Shown: positions 1 through 9,224, numbered from the stretch's first letter. The stretch is 13,137 bases of DNA from an uncultured Verrucomicrobiota bacterium (GCA_937894935.1 CALAYC010000181.1:1-13137); one strand, 5' to 3'. Program-made: numbers and translations. The notes: generated by a model not told the origin, from the sequence alone.

Positions 1-10
1 TTTGCCACTC

Positions 11-532
11 TCATGCTTGCCGCTCTGTTCGGCAAAAGTTAAGTACAGGCTCTAATTGTCCATCGCTTTCCTTTACCTCCGCCAACAACACACATTCACT
101 GGTGGATGTGTCGAAATACGCTAAACCCCACACTCGCGAACGCAGCCATTGCCCATCTGGTGTCTGCAACTCGATAAGGCCCGACTTTATCTCTGGTGGA
201 AAAATCACCTTGTGCTGTCCCTTGGCTGCGATTGCTCCAGCATTGTTGGGCAGGATTTCAATCTCCGCCTTGGATTCCTTCCATTCACCATTTTCGAGAA
301 AGTGCAGTCCGGTGGTTAGTTCGGTATAGGAGCGAGTGCGAGTAATCACTTGGCCGGCAAAATTTGTTTCCAGCGCCGTTTGTTGCCAAACGCGATGGTG
401 TGGGCCGCGCTCAATCACTTTTGGTGCTGCATCGAGCAATAGCGCACGTGGGTTATTCGATTGCGAGGACTTTATATGAATAGTGATGACAAGGCACGAC
501 AGAGCAACAATTAAGTATTGAACGAGTTTCAT
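11..532 (-). CDS. Secreted protein of unknown function, possibly truncated
   Basis: The frame encodes 173 residues. It starts at an ATG preceded by a good ribosome binding site (AGGAG, four bases upstream). The first 25 or so residues form a typical Sec signal peptide: MK, then a hydrophobic stretch LVQYLIVALSCLVITI. The rest is soluble, beginning around VIERGPHHRVWQQ and ending CRTERQA. I recognise the style of this region from the N-terminus of large secreted proteins in Verrucomicrobia genomes, where it is followed by many hundreds of residues, but this is from memory. Here the frame stops 10 bases from the window edge. The next frame stays open to the edge, so a frameshifted remnant of a longer protein is possible. 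A naturally short secreted protein is the alternative. No catalytic motif is seen. A sigma-70-like promoter lies about 100 bases upstream. Confidence 0.6.
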   Translation of the reverse strand: MKLVQYLIVALSCLVITIHIKSSQSNNPRALLLDAAPKVIERGPHHRVWQQTALETNFAGQVITRTRSYTELTTGLHFLENGEWKESKAEIEILPNNAGAIAAKGQHKVIFPPEIKSGLIELQTPDGQWLRSRVWGLAYFDTSTSECVLLAEVKESDGQLEPVLNFCRTERQA

Positions 533-630
533 ATTTCTCCTGTTGATTCCCCGGTGCCCCGCCCGAAACGCAAGGTCAGTCCATCATGGGTCGCATGACG
601 ACTTGTTTTTAGGACGGCTGTGTTAAGGCG

Positions 631-658
631 GTTATACTCCTGTCCCGAAACGTTGCAA
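631..658 (-). promoter_or_regulatory. Candidate sigma-70 promoter for the secreted protein gene
   Basis: Read on the minus strand there is a -35 box TTGCAA (653-658, 4 of 6 to consensus), a 16-base spacer and a -10 box TATAAC (631-636, 5 of 6). Initiation would fall near 624, giving a leader of about 90 bases before the ATG at 532. This rests on box matches only. Confidence 0.4.
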
Positions 659-740
659 CAATAAACTTTAGTGGGGACACGTTTTTGAAACAACTACTGC
701 GAACCATAACCAATCATTGCAGTCCGAAGCCAGTAATTGA

Positions 741-896
741 AACCATGGATGAACACAGATGAACACGGATTGGGGAACGGCTTTACGCGAATTTCGCGAA
801 TCAACACGAATTGTCTGATGCGCTTTCCCATTCGCGGTAATTAGCGAAATTCGCGGAAAAGTCTTTATCCATGTTCCCCCGTGTCCATCCGTGGTT
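741..896. repeat. 156-base nested palindromic repeat (family A arms with an inner palindrome)
   Basis: The outer arms are 741-770 and 867-896. The reverse complement of the right arm matches the left arm at 24 of 30 positions, with the core GGATG-ACAC. The inner arms are 785-801 and 840-856, matching at 15 of 17 around GCGAATTTCGC. The whole can fold into one long hairpin. The outer-arm motif recurs at 9225-9257, 9313-9328 and 13053-13085, so this is a dispersed element. No terminal transposase gene or clear target-site duplication was seen. It ends 20 bases from the stop of the 916-1569 gene. Confidence 0.75.
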
Positions 897-915
897 GTAT
901 TGGAAAAATACCGGT

Positions 916-1569
916 TCAAAACCAACCGATGAGGCCGCGAATCAGCGCGTCGGTATTCGCATACCACCATTTCAGCACGGTGGGTAAATCCAGCTTGGCG
1001 GTCAGCAACGGCAGGCCGATCAAGAGCACGAGCACGTTGCCAAGAAAAATTATCACGCCGGAAAACAGATAGCCCTGACTCGTGATGTCAGTCTGTTGCG
1101 TTTTCAAAACGTGCGCGTTCAACGTGACGTGAAACGCATACGCCGCGCCGATCAATAGGTGAAACCACACAAAAAAATCTTTCCAATTCCAGATGAGATG
1201 TCCGGCGACGAACACGCCCACGACGATGATGGCGTAGAGCGGGAAAAAGTACGGCGAAAGCGCGATGATGAAATTTGTTTTATCCACGATGACGTGCCCG
1301 CCGCCGGACGTGACTTTGAATTTTTTCACACTACCACCAAACAGCCAGACCCAGAGGGCGTGCGTGAGTTCATGGCCGAAGACGTAAATCCACATCGGCC
1401 GCGGCAGAGTCAGATAAATCGCGAGCCAACACGCTGCGCCGCCCAGGAGCGGAACGATGGTGATATCCGCACTGCCGCACGCGCGCATCACCTGCCAGAG
1501 CGTTTGTCCCGCCGCAACGCAGACCGGCAGCAACAGAATCGCAATTAAAAACTTCGCCCACTTCGGCAC
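916..1569 (-). CDS. Membrane protein with HExxH motif, M50-like metallopeptidase
   Basis: This is a 217-residue integral membrane protein. About five hydrophobic segments lie near residues 5-22, 36-55, 98-123, 132-150 and 166-190. HELTH at 66-70, at the end of the second segment, has the form of a zinc-binding HExxH site, as in M50/M50B intramembrane proteases. The usual third ligand is an Asp in a later segment. D161 in QQTDIT is a candidate but lacks the full family motif, so substrate and activity are uncertain. The start is a GTG at 1569. A stop codon lies four codons upstream in the same frame, which rules out a much longer N-terminus. It is divergent from pyrE with a short gap between them, and the shared context gives no functional hint. 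Confidence 0.75.
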   Translation of the reverse strand: MPKWAKFLIAILLLPVCVAAGQTLWQVMRACGSADITIVPLLGGAACWLAIYLTLPRPMWIYVFGHELTHALWVWLFGGSVKKFKVTSGGGHVIVDKTNFIIALSPYFFPLYAIIVVGVFVAGHLIWNWKDFFVWFHLLIGAAYAFHVTLNAHVLKTQQTDITSQGYLFSGVIIFLGNVLVLLIGLPLLTAKLDLPTVLKWWYANTDALIRGLIGWF

Positions 1570-1686
1570 GGGCGGATGCTAGCGATAGATTCGCGGCTTG
1601 CACAGATTATCAGAAACGCGATGGCGAAAATCGCGACGGCTGCAGATTGTCTTGAAACCGGAAACCTGAATCTCGAAACTCCGCGC

Positions 1687-2253
1687 GTGACACAGAACGA
1701 AGTCCTGCAAGTTTTCCGCGATACCGGCGCGCTGCTCGAAGGTCATTTTATTTTGCGCAGCGGCCTGCATAGCCGGCAGTTTTTTCAATGTGCCCTCGCG
1801 CTCCAACAGATGCCCATTGTCGAAAAACTCGGCGCAGCGCTGGCGGCAAAACTCAAATCGCGGGGCGCGGTTACGGTGGTTTCGCCCGCGATGGGCGGTC
1901 TCGTCATCGGTCAGGAAGTGGCGCGCCAACTCGGATTACGTTTCATCTTTGTCGAGAAAGAAGAAGGCAAACTCGTCCTGCGGCGCGGTTTCAAAATTGC
2001 ACCCGGCGAAAAAATTATCGTCGTGGAAGATGTCGTGACCAAAGGCGGTCGCGTGCAGGAGACAATTGAAATCGTCCGGGCGCACGGCGGCAACGTCCTC
2101 GGCGTCGGCATGGTTGTGGATCGTTCCAATGGTCAAACGCAACTCGGCGTGCCGATGTTCAGTCTGATTGCACTGCAGGTGGAGACGTTTGATCCGAACA
2201 ACCTGCCGCCCGATCTGGCTCAGATCCCCGCGGTGAAACCGGGAAGCAAATAA
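1687..2253 (+). CDS. pyrE: Orotate phosphoribosyltransferase
   Basis: The enzyme joins orotate to PRPP, giving orotidine 5'-phosphate in de novo pyrimidine synthesis in the cytoplasm. The PRPP-binding loop VVEDVVTKGGR lies at residues 112-122, and the family segment EKEEGKLVLRRGF at 90-102. The product is 188 residues if started at the GTG at 1687, giving VTQNEVLQVF, which is where PyrE proteins normally begin. In-frame ATG codons at 1576 and 1621 would add 37 or 22 residues with no family resemblance, one part reading ETGNLNLETPR, which looks like translated intergenic sequence. No start has a good ribosome binding site. The DUF2071 gene follows 10 bases after the stop and is probably co-transcribed. 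Confidence 0.93.
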   Translation: MTQNEVLQVFRDTGALLEGHFILRSGLHSRQFFQCALALQQMPIVEKLGAALAAKLKSRGAVTVVSPAMGGLVIGQEVARQLGLRFIFVEKEEGKLVLRRGFKIAPGEKIIVVEDVVTKGGRVQETIEIVRAHGGNVLGVGMVVDRSNGQTQLGVPMFSLIALQVETFDPNNLPPDLAQIPAVKPGSK

Positions 2254-2263
2254 TTTCACATTC

Positions 2264-2998
2264 ATGGACCGGGCGTCTGCCAAGGTGTTCCTGACGGCGG
2301 AGTGGCGGAATCTGGTGATGCTCAATTACGAAACTGAGCCGACGCTGCTGCAACCACGCGTCCCCGTCGGAACAGAATTGGATTCCTGGCAAGGGCGCAC
2401 CTACGTTTCCGTCGTCGGTTTTCAATTCCTGCACACGCGCGTTTGGGATCTTGCAATTCCGTTTCATCGCCACTTTGAAGAAGTGAATCTCCGGTTTTAT
2501 GTGCGTCGCAAAACGCCCGACGGTTGGCGGCGCGGGGTGGTGTTCATCAAAGAAATTGTGCCCCGAGCCGCCATTGCTTCAATAGCGCGGCTTTTCTACA
2601 ACGAACCTTACATCGCGTTGCCGATGTCGCATCAAATCGAGTTCCTGAATGGCGAAGTGAAATCCGCGCGCTACTCATGGCGACAAGGTGAACACGAGCA
2701 AGCAGTGAAAATAATTACTCGCGGCGCAGCGCAGGAATTACTCGCCGACTCCGAAGCTGAATTCATCACGGAGCATTATTGGGGTTACACGACGCAGCGC
2801 GATGGCACGACGATGGAATATCAGGTCGAACATCCTCGTTGGCGCGTTTACGAGGCCGCCGAGGCGACCTTCAATTGTGATGTGGCCAATCTCTACGGCC
2901 ACAACTTTGTGCCCTGCCTGAAAGCAAAACCGGTTTCAGCCTTTTTGGCGGAAGGATCAACCGTAACCGTCTATCAGGGAAAACGAATTTCTGATTGA
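2264..2998 (+). CDS. DUF2071 / YqjF-like protein
   Basis: The product has 244 residues and resembles the YqjF-like DUF2071 family (conserved, function unknown). The family features I recognise are FLTAEWRNLVMLNYE near the start, the middle segment FHRHFEEVNLRFYVRR, and VFIKEIVPRAAIA. No signal peptide or membrane segment is seen, so it is probably cytoplasmic. It begins 10 bases after the pyrE stop, without an obvious ribosome binding site, which suggests co-transcription with pyrE. The link to pyrimidine synthesis is positional only. The following 265-base gap carries the dnaK control region. Confidence 0.8.
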   Translation: MDRASAKVFLTAEWRNLVMLNYETEPTLLQPRVPVGTELDSWQGRTYVSVVGFQFLHTRVWDLAIPFHRHFEEVNLRFYVRRKTPDGWRRGVVFIKEIVPRAAIASIARLFYNEPYIALPMSHQIEFLNGEVKSARYSWRQGEHEQAVKIITRGAAQELLADSEAEFITEHYWGYTTQRDGTTMEYQVEHPRWRVYEAAEATFNCDVANLYGHNFVPCLKAKPVSAFLAEGSTVTVYQGKRISD

Positions 2999-3093
2999 AA
3001 CCAGCCTGAACCACCACGCTGCGGAGATTAGTATTATTTAACTAAATCCTTCCGGAGACTGCGCCATATTCCAACGCGCCAGCCCTGCGCCAC

Positions 3094-3119
3094 TGTGCCA
3101 CTGCGTCGCCAATGGCACA
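3094..3119. promoter_or_regulatory. Inverted repeat upstream of dnaK, possible activator site
   Basis: TGTGCCA (3094-3100) and TGGCACA (3113-3119) are perfect 7-base inverted arms with a 12-base spacer. The centre lies about 117 bases before the start site predicted from the sigma-54 promoter, which is where enhancer-binding activators of sigma-54 usually bind. The role is inferred from position only. Confidence 0.3.
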
Positions 3120-3196
3120 CTTTTCCCACTCTTCGTTCCTCGCCAAAACTGCAATCTTTTCTCGAAAATTTGGCAATTTCAGAGGTTTCAGCCCCC

Positions 3197-3213
3197 TTGG
3201 CACAGGACTGGCA
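3197..3213 (+). promoter_or_regulatory. Candidate sigma-54 (RpoN) promoter for dnaK
   Basis: TTGGCACAGGACTGGCA has the invariant GG (3199-3200) and GC (3211-3212) exactly 10 bases apart and matches TTGGCAC-N5-TTGCA except at one base of the -12 box. Transcription would start near 3224, leaving a leader of about 40 bases before the dnaK ATG. No convincing sigma-70 or sigma-32 promoter and no CIRCE operator was seen in the same gap. Confidence 0.5.
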
Positions 3214-3263
3214 TAGGTAGGTCTTGCTGCGAGTATCGTGGCACAAAAACCAGATTTTATTTT

Positions 3264-5210
3264 ATGGCAAAAGTATTAGGCATCGATTTGGGAACGACAA
3301 ACTCCTGCATGTCCGTCATGGAAGGCGGCGAGCCGCTCGTTCTGGAAAACTCCGAAGGCAAGCGCACGACCCCCAGCGTCGTCGCCTTCGCCAAAAACGG
3401 CGAGCGCCTCGTGGGCGACGCCGCCAAGCGCCAGGCTGTCACCAACTCGCGCAATACGATTTACTCCATCAAGCGGTTCATGGGCCGCAAGTTCGATGAA
3501 GTGCAGGAAGAAATTAAGCGCATGCCGTACAAGGTCGTCAAAGCGGCCAATGGCGATTGCGCCGTGGAAGTCGAAGTGGACGGCACGGTCAAACAATATT
3601 CCCCGCCCGAAATTTCCGCGATGATTCTCGCCAAGTTGAAAGCTGACGCCGAAACGCGTCTCGGCGAGAAAGTCACGCAAGCGGTCATCACTGTTCCGGC
3701 TTACTTCAACGATTCGCAACGCCAAGCGACGAAAGACGCGGGCCGCATCGCGGGTCTTGAAGTTCTTCGCATCATCAACGAACCCACTGCCGCGTCGCTC
3801 GCGTATGGTCTCGACAAGAAGAAAGACGAGAAGATTGCAGTGTACGACCTCGGCGGTGGTACGTTTGATATTTCCGTTCTCGAAATCGGCGATGGCGTGT
3901 TCGAAGTCAAAGCGACTAACGGTGACACGCACCTGGGTGGTGACGACTGGGACAACGCGCTGATGGATTGGATTCTTGACGAGTTCAAGAAAGACACCGG
4001 CATGGATTTGCGCAAGCAGCCGGACGCGTTGCAGCGCATTAAAGAAGAAGCCGAAAAAGCAAAGATCGCGCTCTCCAGCGCGCAGCAATACGACATCAAC
4101 CTGCCATTCATCACGGCGGACGCGAGCGGTCCGAAGCACATCCAGAAAACGCTCACCCGCGCGAAGATGGAGCAGCTCACAGATAACCTGTTCGAACGCA
4201 CCATCAAGCCGACTCAGGCGTGTTTGAAAGACGCCGGTCTCGATGCGAGTCAGATTGACGAACTCGTGCTCGTCGGTGGTATGACCCGTATGCCGCGCGT
4301 CGTTGAAACGGCCCGCAAGCTCGTCAACAAGACGCCGCATCAGGGTGTTAATCCAGACGAAGTCGTAGCGGTCGGCGCAGCGATCCAAGGCGGCGTGCTC
4401 AAAGGCGAAGTGAAAGACGTGTTGCTCCTCGACGTCACCCCGCTCTCGCTCGGTATCGAAACACTCGGTGGCGTGTTCACCAAGCTCATCGAACGCAACA
4501 CCACGATTCCGACTCGCAAAGCGGAAATTTTCTCCACCGCCAGCGACAATCAGCCGGGCGTGGAAATTCACGTGTTGCAGGGCGAACGCCAGTTTGCGCG
4601 GGATAACAAAACAATCGGCAAGTTCCAACTCACGGACATTCCGCCTGCCCCGCGCGGTGTGCCGCAGATTGAAGTGACGTTCGACATTGACGCCAACGGC
4701 ATCCTGCATGTCAGCGCCAAAGACCTCGGCACGGGTAAGGAACAGAAAATTACCATCACGGCCAGCAGCGGTCTTTCGAAGGAAGAAGTCGAAAAGATGC
4801 GCAAAGATGCCGAATCGCATGCCGAAGAGGACAAAAAACGTCGCGAAGAAGTCGAAACGCGCAACGAAGCGGACAACGCCGTTTATCGCACGGAAAAAAT
4901 GCTCAAGGAAAACGGCGACAAAATCTCCGGCGACGACAAGAAGAAGATCGAAGACGCGGTGAACGCGGTGAAAGAAGCCCTCAAGGGCAGCGACGCCGCA
5001 GCCATCAAGGCAGCGAGCGAGAAATTGAACGAAGCCTGGCAATCGGTCAGCGCGGAGCTTTACAAAAAAGCGTCTGAACAGGCCAAAGCCAGCGGCGCGC
5101 AAGCCGGCAGCAGCGAAGCCGGTGGCGAGCAGGCCAAGTCCGACGACAAGAAGGGTGGCAAGGACGAAGGTCCGATCATTGACGCCGAAGTCGTGGACGA
5201 GAAGAAATGA
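3264..5210 (+). CDS. dnaK: Molecular chaperone DnaK (Hsp70)
   Basis: This is a cytoplasmic ATP-dependent Hsp70 chaperone that binds and releases unfolded proteins with DnaJ and GrpE. The 648-residue length is normal. The nucleotide-binding domain spans about 1-385, with the phosphate loop GIDLGTTNS at 6-14, DLGGGTFD at 195-202 and VGGMTRMP at 337-344. The linker VLLLD is at 386-390. The substrate-binding domain follows to about 505, then a charged helical lid and a disordered Gly/Ala/Lys-rich tail ending [11 protein letters not shown], the usual DnaK ending. The ATG at 3264 gives the standard [14 protein letters not shown] start but has no clear ribosome binding site. groES follows after 139 bases. 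dnaJ and grpE are not in the window. A long open frame on the opposite strand (3276-5102) is a codon-bias shadow. Confidence 0.98.
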   Translation: MAKVLGIDLGTTNSCMSVMEGGEPLVLENSEGKRTTPSVVAFAKNGERLVGDAAKRQAVTNSRNTIYSIKRFMGRKFDEVQEEIKRMPYKVVKAANGDCAVEVEVDGTVKQYSPPEISAMILAKLKADAETRLGEKVTQAVITVPAYFNDSQRQATKDAGRIAGLEVLRIINEPTAASLAYGLDKKKDEKIAVYDLGGGTFDISVLEIGDGVFEVKATNGDTHLGGDDWDNALMDWILDEFKKDTGMDLRKQPDALQRIKEEAEKAKIALSSAQQYDINLPFITADASGPKHIQKTLTRAKMEQLTDNLFERTIKPTQACLKDAGLDASQIDELVLVGGMTRMPRVVETARKLVNKTPHQGVNPDEVVAVGAAIQGGVLKGEVKDVLLLDVTPLSLGIETLGGVFTKLIERNTTIPTRKAEIFSTASDNQPGVEIHVLQGERQFARDNKTIGKFQLTDIPPAPRGVPQIEVTFDIDANGILHVSAKDLGTGKEQKITITASSGLSKEEVEKMRKDAESHAEEDKKRREEVETRNEADNAVYRTEKMLKENGDKISGDDKKKIEDAVNAVKEALKGSDAAAIKAASEKLNEAWQSVSAELYKKASEQAKASGAQAGSSEAGGEQAKSDDKKGGKDEGPIIDAEVVDEKK

Positions 5211-5215
5211 TTAAC

Positions 5216-5274
5216 AACCGCGAACCACGCGAAATACCCGAACAGTTTTCGCGTGGTTCGCGTATTTCGCGGTT
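5216..5274. repeat. Palindromic repeat between dnaK and groES (family D)
   Basis: The arms 5216-5237 and 5253-5274 are inverted copies matching at 18 of 22 positions, built from alternating units CGCGAAATAC and GCGAACCACG. The element starts five bases after the dnaK stop. No T-run follows, so it is not a classical terminator, though it could stabilise the dnaK mRNA end or slow polymerase. The GCGAA-type unit resembles the inner arms of the element at 741-896. Confidence 0.65.
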
Positions 5275-5288
5275 TAACAAAAAATTTT

Positions 5289-5308
5289 CCCACCGCTGGG
5301 GCGGCGGG
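5289..5308 (+). promoter_or_regulatory. Small hairpin in the groES leader
   Basis: CCCACCGC and GCGGCGGG pair at 7 of 8 positions around the loop TGGG. The hairpin ends 41 bases before the groES start. It could be an mRNA control structure or one more repeat fragment. Nothing further supports a function. Confidence 0.25.
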
Positions 5309-5349
5309 AGTTACTTAACCAGTTAACAAACAACCAGAGAAAATAAACT

Positions 5350-5643
5350 ATGGCACTGAACATCAAACCCCTCGGCGACCGCATCCTCGTTGAAGCTGTC
5401 GAAGAGAAGGAAACCAAAAAGGGCGGCATCATCATTCCGGATTCCGCCAAGGAGAAACCGCAGGAAGGCATCGTCCGCGTGCTCGGCACGGGCAAGCTTG
5501 ACGACAAAGGCAATCGCGTCGCCTTCGAAGTGAAGGTCGGTGACCGCGTGCTCGTTTCCAAATACGGCGGCACGGAAATCAAGATTGATGGCAAGGAATA
5601 CAAGATTTTCAGCTCGGACGATCTCGTCGCGATTCTGAACTGA
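5350..5643 (+). CDS. groES: Co-chaperonin GroES
   Basis: GroES forms the heptameric lid that closes the GroEL folding chamber. The 97-residue length is normal. The family signature is present: [11 protein letters not shown] at the start, the mobile loop [19 protein letters not shown] at about 18-36, and [21 protein letters not shown] near the end. The start is an ATG preceded by a weak AGAGA sequence. It lies 139 bases after dnaK and 102 bases before groEL on the same strand, and both gaps contain hairpin repeats. The three chaperones may be one transcript ending at the terminator after groEL, but a separate promoter before groES cannot be excluded. Confidence 0.97.
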   Translation: MALNIKPLGDRILVEAVEEKETKKGGIIIPDSAKEKPQEGIVRVLGTGKLDDKGNRVAFEVKVGDRVLVSKYGGTEIKIDGKEYKIFSSDDLVAILN

Positions 5644-5651
5644 TTAAATCA

Positions 5652-5679
5652 GGTAGGGCGCGTCACTCCGTGGCGCGCC
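5652..5679. repeat. Family B hairpin repeat between groES and groEL
   Basis: A 21-base sequence (5652-5672, core GGGCGCGTCACTCCGTG) is identical to 13099-13119 near the right end of the window. With the following bases GGCGCG pairs with CGCGCC, giving a short GC-rich hairpin. It begins eight bases after the groES stop, so it may affect how much transcript continues into groEL. Confidence 0.7.
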
Positions 5680-5712
5680 AGGCGGGCAGAAAATTGTCCG
5701 CGCTACCGATGA

Positions 5713-7383
<1,671 letters not shown>

Positions 7384-7428
7384 GATCCGTTCGCTGTCCG
7401 AACAGTTCAGAGGAACCGAGATAATCAC

Positions 7429-7460
7429 AGCGCGGCCAGACAACTGGCCGCGCTTTTTTT
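7429..7460 (+). terminator. Intrinsic terminator after groEL
   Basis: A perfect 10-base-pair stem (GCGCGGCCAG at 7430-7439, CTGGCCGCGC at 7444-7453) with the loop ACAA is followed by seven T residues (7454-7460). It lies 46 bases after the groEL stop and should end the chaperone transcript. Confidence 0.9.
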
Positions 7461-7469
7461 CATTGTGGC

Positions 7470-7490
7470 ATTCGTCGCATCGTGACGAAT
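7470..7490. promoter_or_regulatory. Inverted repeat upstream of the TraB/GumN gene
   Basis: ATTCGTC (7470-7476) and GACGAAT (7484-7490) are perfect inverted arms with a 7-base spacer. They lie 52 bases before the start codon of the next gene, a position that would suit an operator. No convincing promoter boxes were seen next to it. Confidence 0.25.
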
Positions 7491-7542
7491 TCGCAATCAA
7501 GTTTCCACTCGCCACATAGCATTGACGGGTTACTCTCCAGTC

Positions 7543-8439
7543 ATGAAATCGCCTCGCCTGCTGGCCGTTCTCTTCATCGGATTAATTGCCCCGATTCTGG
7601 CGCAAATACCCGTCGCTGCGGCAACAAATGCCGCTACCAATCATTGTCTCTGGGAAGTCAAAGGCGCGAGCAACACCGTGTTTCTGGTCGGCTCGATGCA
7701 TCTCATGCGCGACGATATGTATCCGCTGCCGGAAGTATTCGAATCCGCCTTTAAGCGTTCCTCCATCGCGGTCTTTGAAACCGACATGAAGGCGGTGCAA
7801 TCCCCTGCTCTCGCGCTCAAGCTCGCCGCCAAAGCGATGTATCCCGAAGGCGAATCGCTGAAAAAGAATTTGTCGCCCGCCACTTACTCGCTGCTCGCGT
7901 CGAATTTACAATCGTCTTTTCTCAGTCTGGAGGTAATCGACCGGATGAAACCCTGGATGGCCGCGATGACGATGCTGTTGATGGAATTGCAGAAAGAAGG
8001 ATTCGATGTGCAGAACGGTGTGGATAAACATTTTTACTCACGCGCCGTTGCCGATGGCAAAAAGGTGGATTACTTCGAACCACCGGATTTTCAGATCAAC
8101 CTGCTGACAAGTCTCGACAATCACGAAGGCGAAGAATTTCTTGGCCAGGCCATGCGCGACATGAGCGTGTGGAAGAAACAATTCGCCGACCTCGCTCAAG
8201 CGTGGCGCACGGGCGACACCGCCGCGCTGGATAAACTGGTTGTGGACTCATTCCGCGAATATCCGGCGATGCTGAAGAAGTTCCTGCTGGATCGTAACGC
8301 GGCATGGATTGAGAAAACGGAAAAACTTCTGCACGACGAGAAAGACGCGATCATCATCGTCGGCGCTGCTCATCTGATTGGCAAAGGCAGCGTCGTGGAC
8401 CTGCTACAAGCCAAAGGCTACCAAATCACGCAGCGCTGA
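7543..8439 (+). CDS. Secreted TraB/GumN-family protein
   Basis: The product is 298 residues from the ATG at 7543 (MKSPRLLAVLFIGLIAPILA), which gives a clean signal peptide cleaved near residue 27. A TTG 21 bases upstream would only lengthen the signal. The two family hallmarks are present: FLVGSMHLM around 47-55 and a C-terminal VGAAHLIGKGSVVDLL around 273-288, each with a conserved His after a small residue. TraB/GumN proteins resemble the Tiki protease fold and some may be metal-dependent, but no bacterial substrate is established. It lies just after the groEL terminator, so it is probably transcribed on its own, and it converges with the urease cluster. Confidence 0.85.
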   Translation: MKSPRLLAVLFIGLIAPILAQIPVAAATNAATNHCLWEVKGASNTVFLVGSMHLMRDDMYPLPEVFESAFKRSSIAVFETDMKAVQSPALALKLAAKAMYPEGESLKKNLSPATYSLLASNLQSSFLSLEVIDRMKPWMAAMTMLLMELQKEGFDVQNGVDKHFYSRAVADGKKVDYFEPPDFQINLLTSLDNHEGEEFLGQAMRDMSVWKKQFADLAQAWRTGDTAALDKLVVDSFREYPAMLKKFLLDRNAAWIEKTEKLLHDEKDAIIIVGAAHLIGKGSVVDLLQAKGYQITQR

Positions 8440-8488
8440 TGTTGCTCCAGCCATCGCTCCGACATTCGTCACAACATTGATTCGACCT

Positions 8489-8511
8489 GCCGGTCAGGAG
8501 ACCGGCGCTCC
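8489..8511. repeat. Family C hairpin repeat between convergent genes
   Basis: GCCGGTC-AGGA-GACCGGC forms a perfect 7-base-pair stem, followed by GCTCC. The same element occurs at 9682-9704 inside ureF with 20 of 23 identical positions. It lies in the 77-base gap between the TraB/GumN gene and ureG and could act as a transcription barrier, although no T-run follows it. Confidence 0.7.
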
Positions 8512-8516
8512 CGGCG

Positions 8517-9218
8517 TTAATGCGCTACGCCGGTGGCGTGCTGCCATGCGTGGATGATTTCATGAACAATCTCATCCACGCCCACGCCATTCTTCACCTG
8601 CGCAAAAACGAAAGGTCCGTTTCCGCGCATTTTTTTAGTGTCGCGTTCCATCACCTGCAAATCCGCGCCGACACCCGCCGCTAAATCCGTTTTGTTGATG
8701 ACCAACAAATCACTTTGCGTGATACCCGGACCGCCTTTGCGCGGAATCTTGTCGCCGCCACAGACATCAATTACTTGAATCGTAAAATCCGCCAACTCGC
8801 GACTGAAACACGCCGCAAGATTGTCGCCACCGGATTCGATGAACAGCAGTTGCGGCTTAAACCTGGCGTGCAGTTCCTCAAGTGCGAGCAGGTTTGCGGA
8901 GATGTCTTCGCGAATCGCCGCGTGTGGACAACCACCTGTTTCCACTGCGCGAATCCGTTCCGCCGGCAACGCGCCATTCCGGGTCAAAAACTCGCCGTCC
9001 TCTTTCGTGAAGATATCGTTCGTCACAACGGCAATGTTCATCTTGTCGCGCAATTTCAAACAAAGCTGCAGCAGCAACGCAGTTTTGCCACTGCCCACCG
9101 GCCCGCCAACGCCGACCGTGAACGCGCGTTTCGTGAAATCGCGATCGAGCGGGAGTTCGCGTTCGTGAAAATGACCAGGACTGTCAGCGTGACCGTGTTG
9201 ATGAAGGAGGATTCTCAT
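8517..9218 (-). CDS. ureG: Urease accessory GTPase UreG
   Basis: UreG is the SIMIBI-class GTPase that hydrolyses GTP to load nickel into apo-urease with UreF and UreD/H. The product is 233 residues from the ATG at 9218 ([10 protein letters not shown]). A GTG five codons earlier lies inside a repeat and is unlikely. The motifs are the P-loop GPVGSGKT at 39-46, the metal-binding CPH at 97-99, the switch region ESGGDNL around 128-134, and the guanine-specificity NKTD around 175-178. An N-terminal extension compared with the roughly 205-residue enterobacterial protein carries five His between residues 6 and 18, which could bind nickel. It is the last gene of the cluster, 113 bases after ureF. Confidence 0.96.
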   Translation of the reverse strand: MRILLHQHGHADSPGHFHERELPLDRDFTKRAFTVGVGGPVGSGKTALLLQLCLKLRDKMNIAVVTNDIFTKEDGEFLTRNGALPAERIRAVETGGCPHAAIREDISANLLALEELHARFKPQLLFIESGGDNLAACFSRELADFTIQVIDVCGGDKIPRKGGPGITQSDLLVINKTDLAAGVGADLQVMERDTKKMRGNGPFVFAQVKNGVGVDEIVHEIIHAWQHATGVAH

Positions 9219-9224
9219 AATGAA

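Larger units (their letters stand above)
533..915. other. 383-base gap between two minus-strand genes
   Basis: This gap holds the candidate promoter at 631-658 and the nested palindromic repeat at 741-896. The remaining sequence (533-630 and 659-740) shows no convincing gene, RNA or terminator. A short frame on the minus strand at 668-970 crosses the repeat and is not considered real. Confidence 0.7.

Noticed and set aside
668..970. 100-residue minus-strand frame
   Set aside because: Most of it is translated palindromic repeat sequence (741-896) and its end overlaps the membrane protein gene.
1159..1548. 129-residue plus-strand frame
   Set aside because: It is the complement of the membrane protein gene, full of charged residues and without any recognisable feature.
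1576..1686. N-terminal extension of PyrE from ATG 1576 or 1621
   Set aside because: The extra residues have no similarity to PyrE, whereas GTG 1687 gives the normal family start.
3034..3246. 70-residue minus-strand frame in the dnaK upstream gap
   Set aside because: It overlaps the promoter region, has no ribosome binding site and resembles no family.
2999..3263. CIRCE operator (TTAGCACTC-N9-GAGTGCTAA) before dnaK or groES
   Set aside because: I searched for both arms by eye in the dnaK and groES upstream regions and found neither.
3276..5102. 608-residue open frame on the strand opposite dnaK
   Set aside because: It lies wholly antisense to an intact dnaK, has no recognisable domain, and is rich in Phe, Arg and Val as expected from the complement of a biased codon pattern.
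8440..8516. Classical terminator between the convergent TraB/GumN and ureG genes
   Set aside because: The only hairpin is the family C repeat, which has no T-run on either strand.
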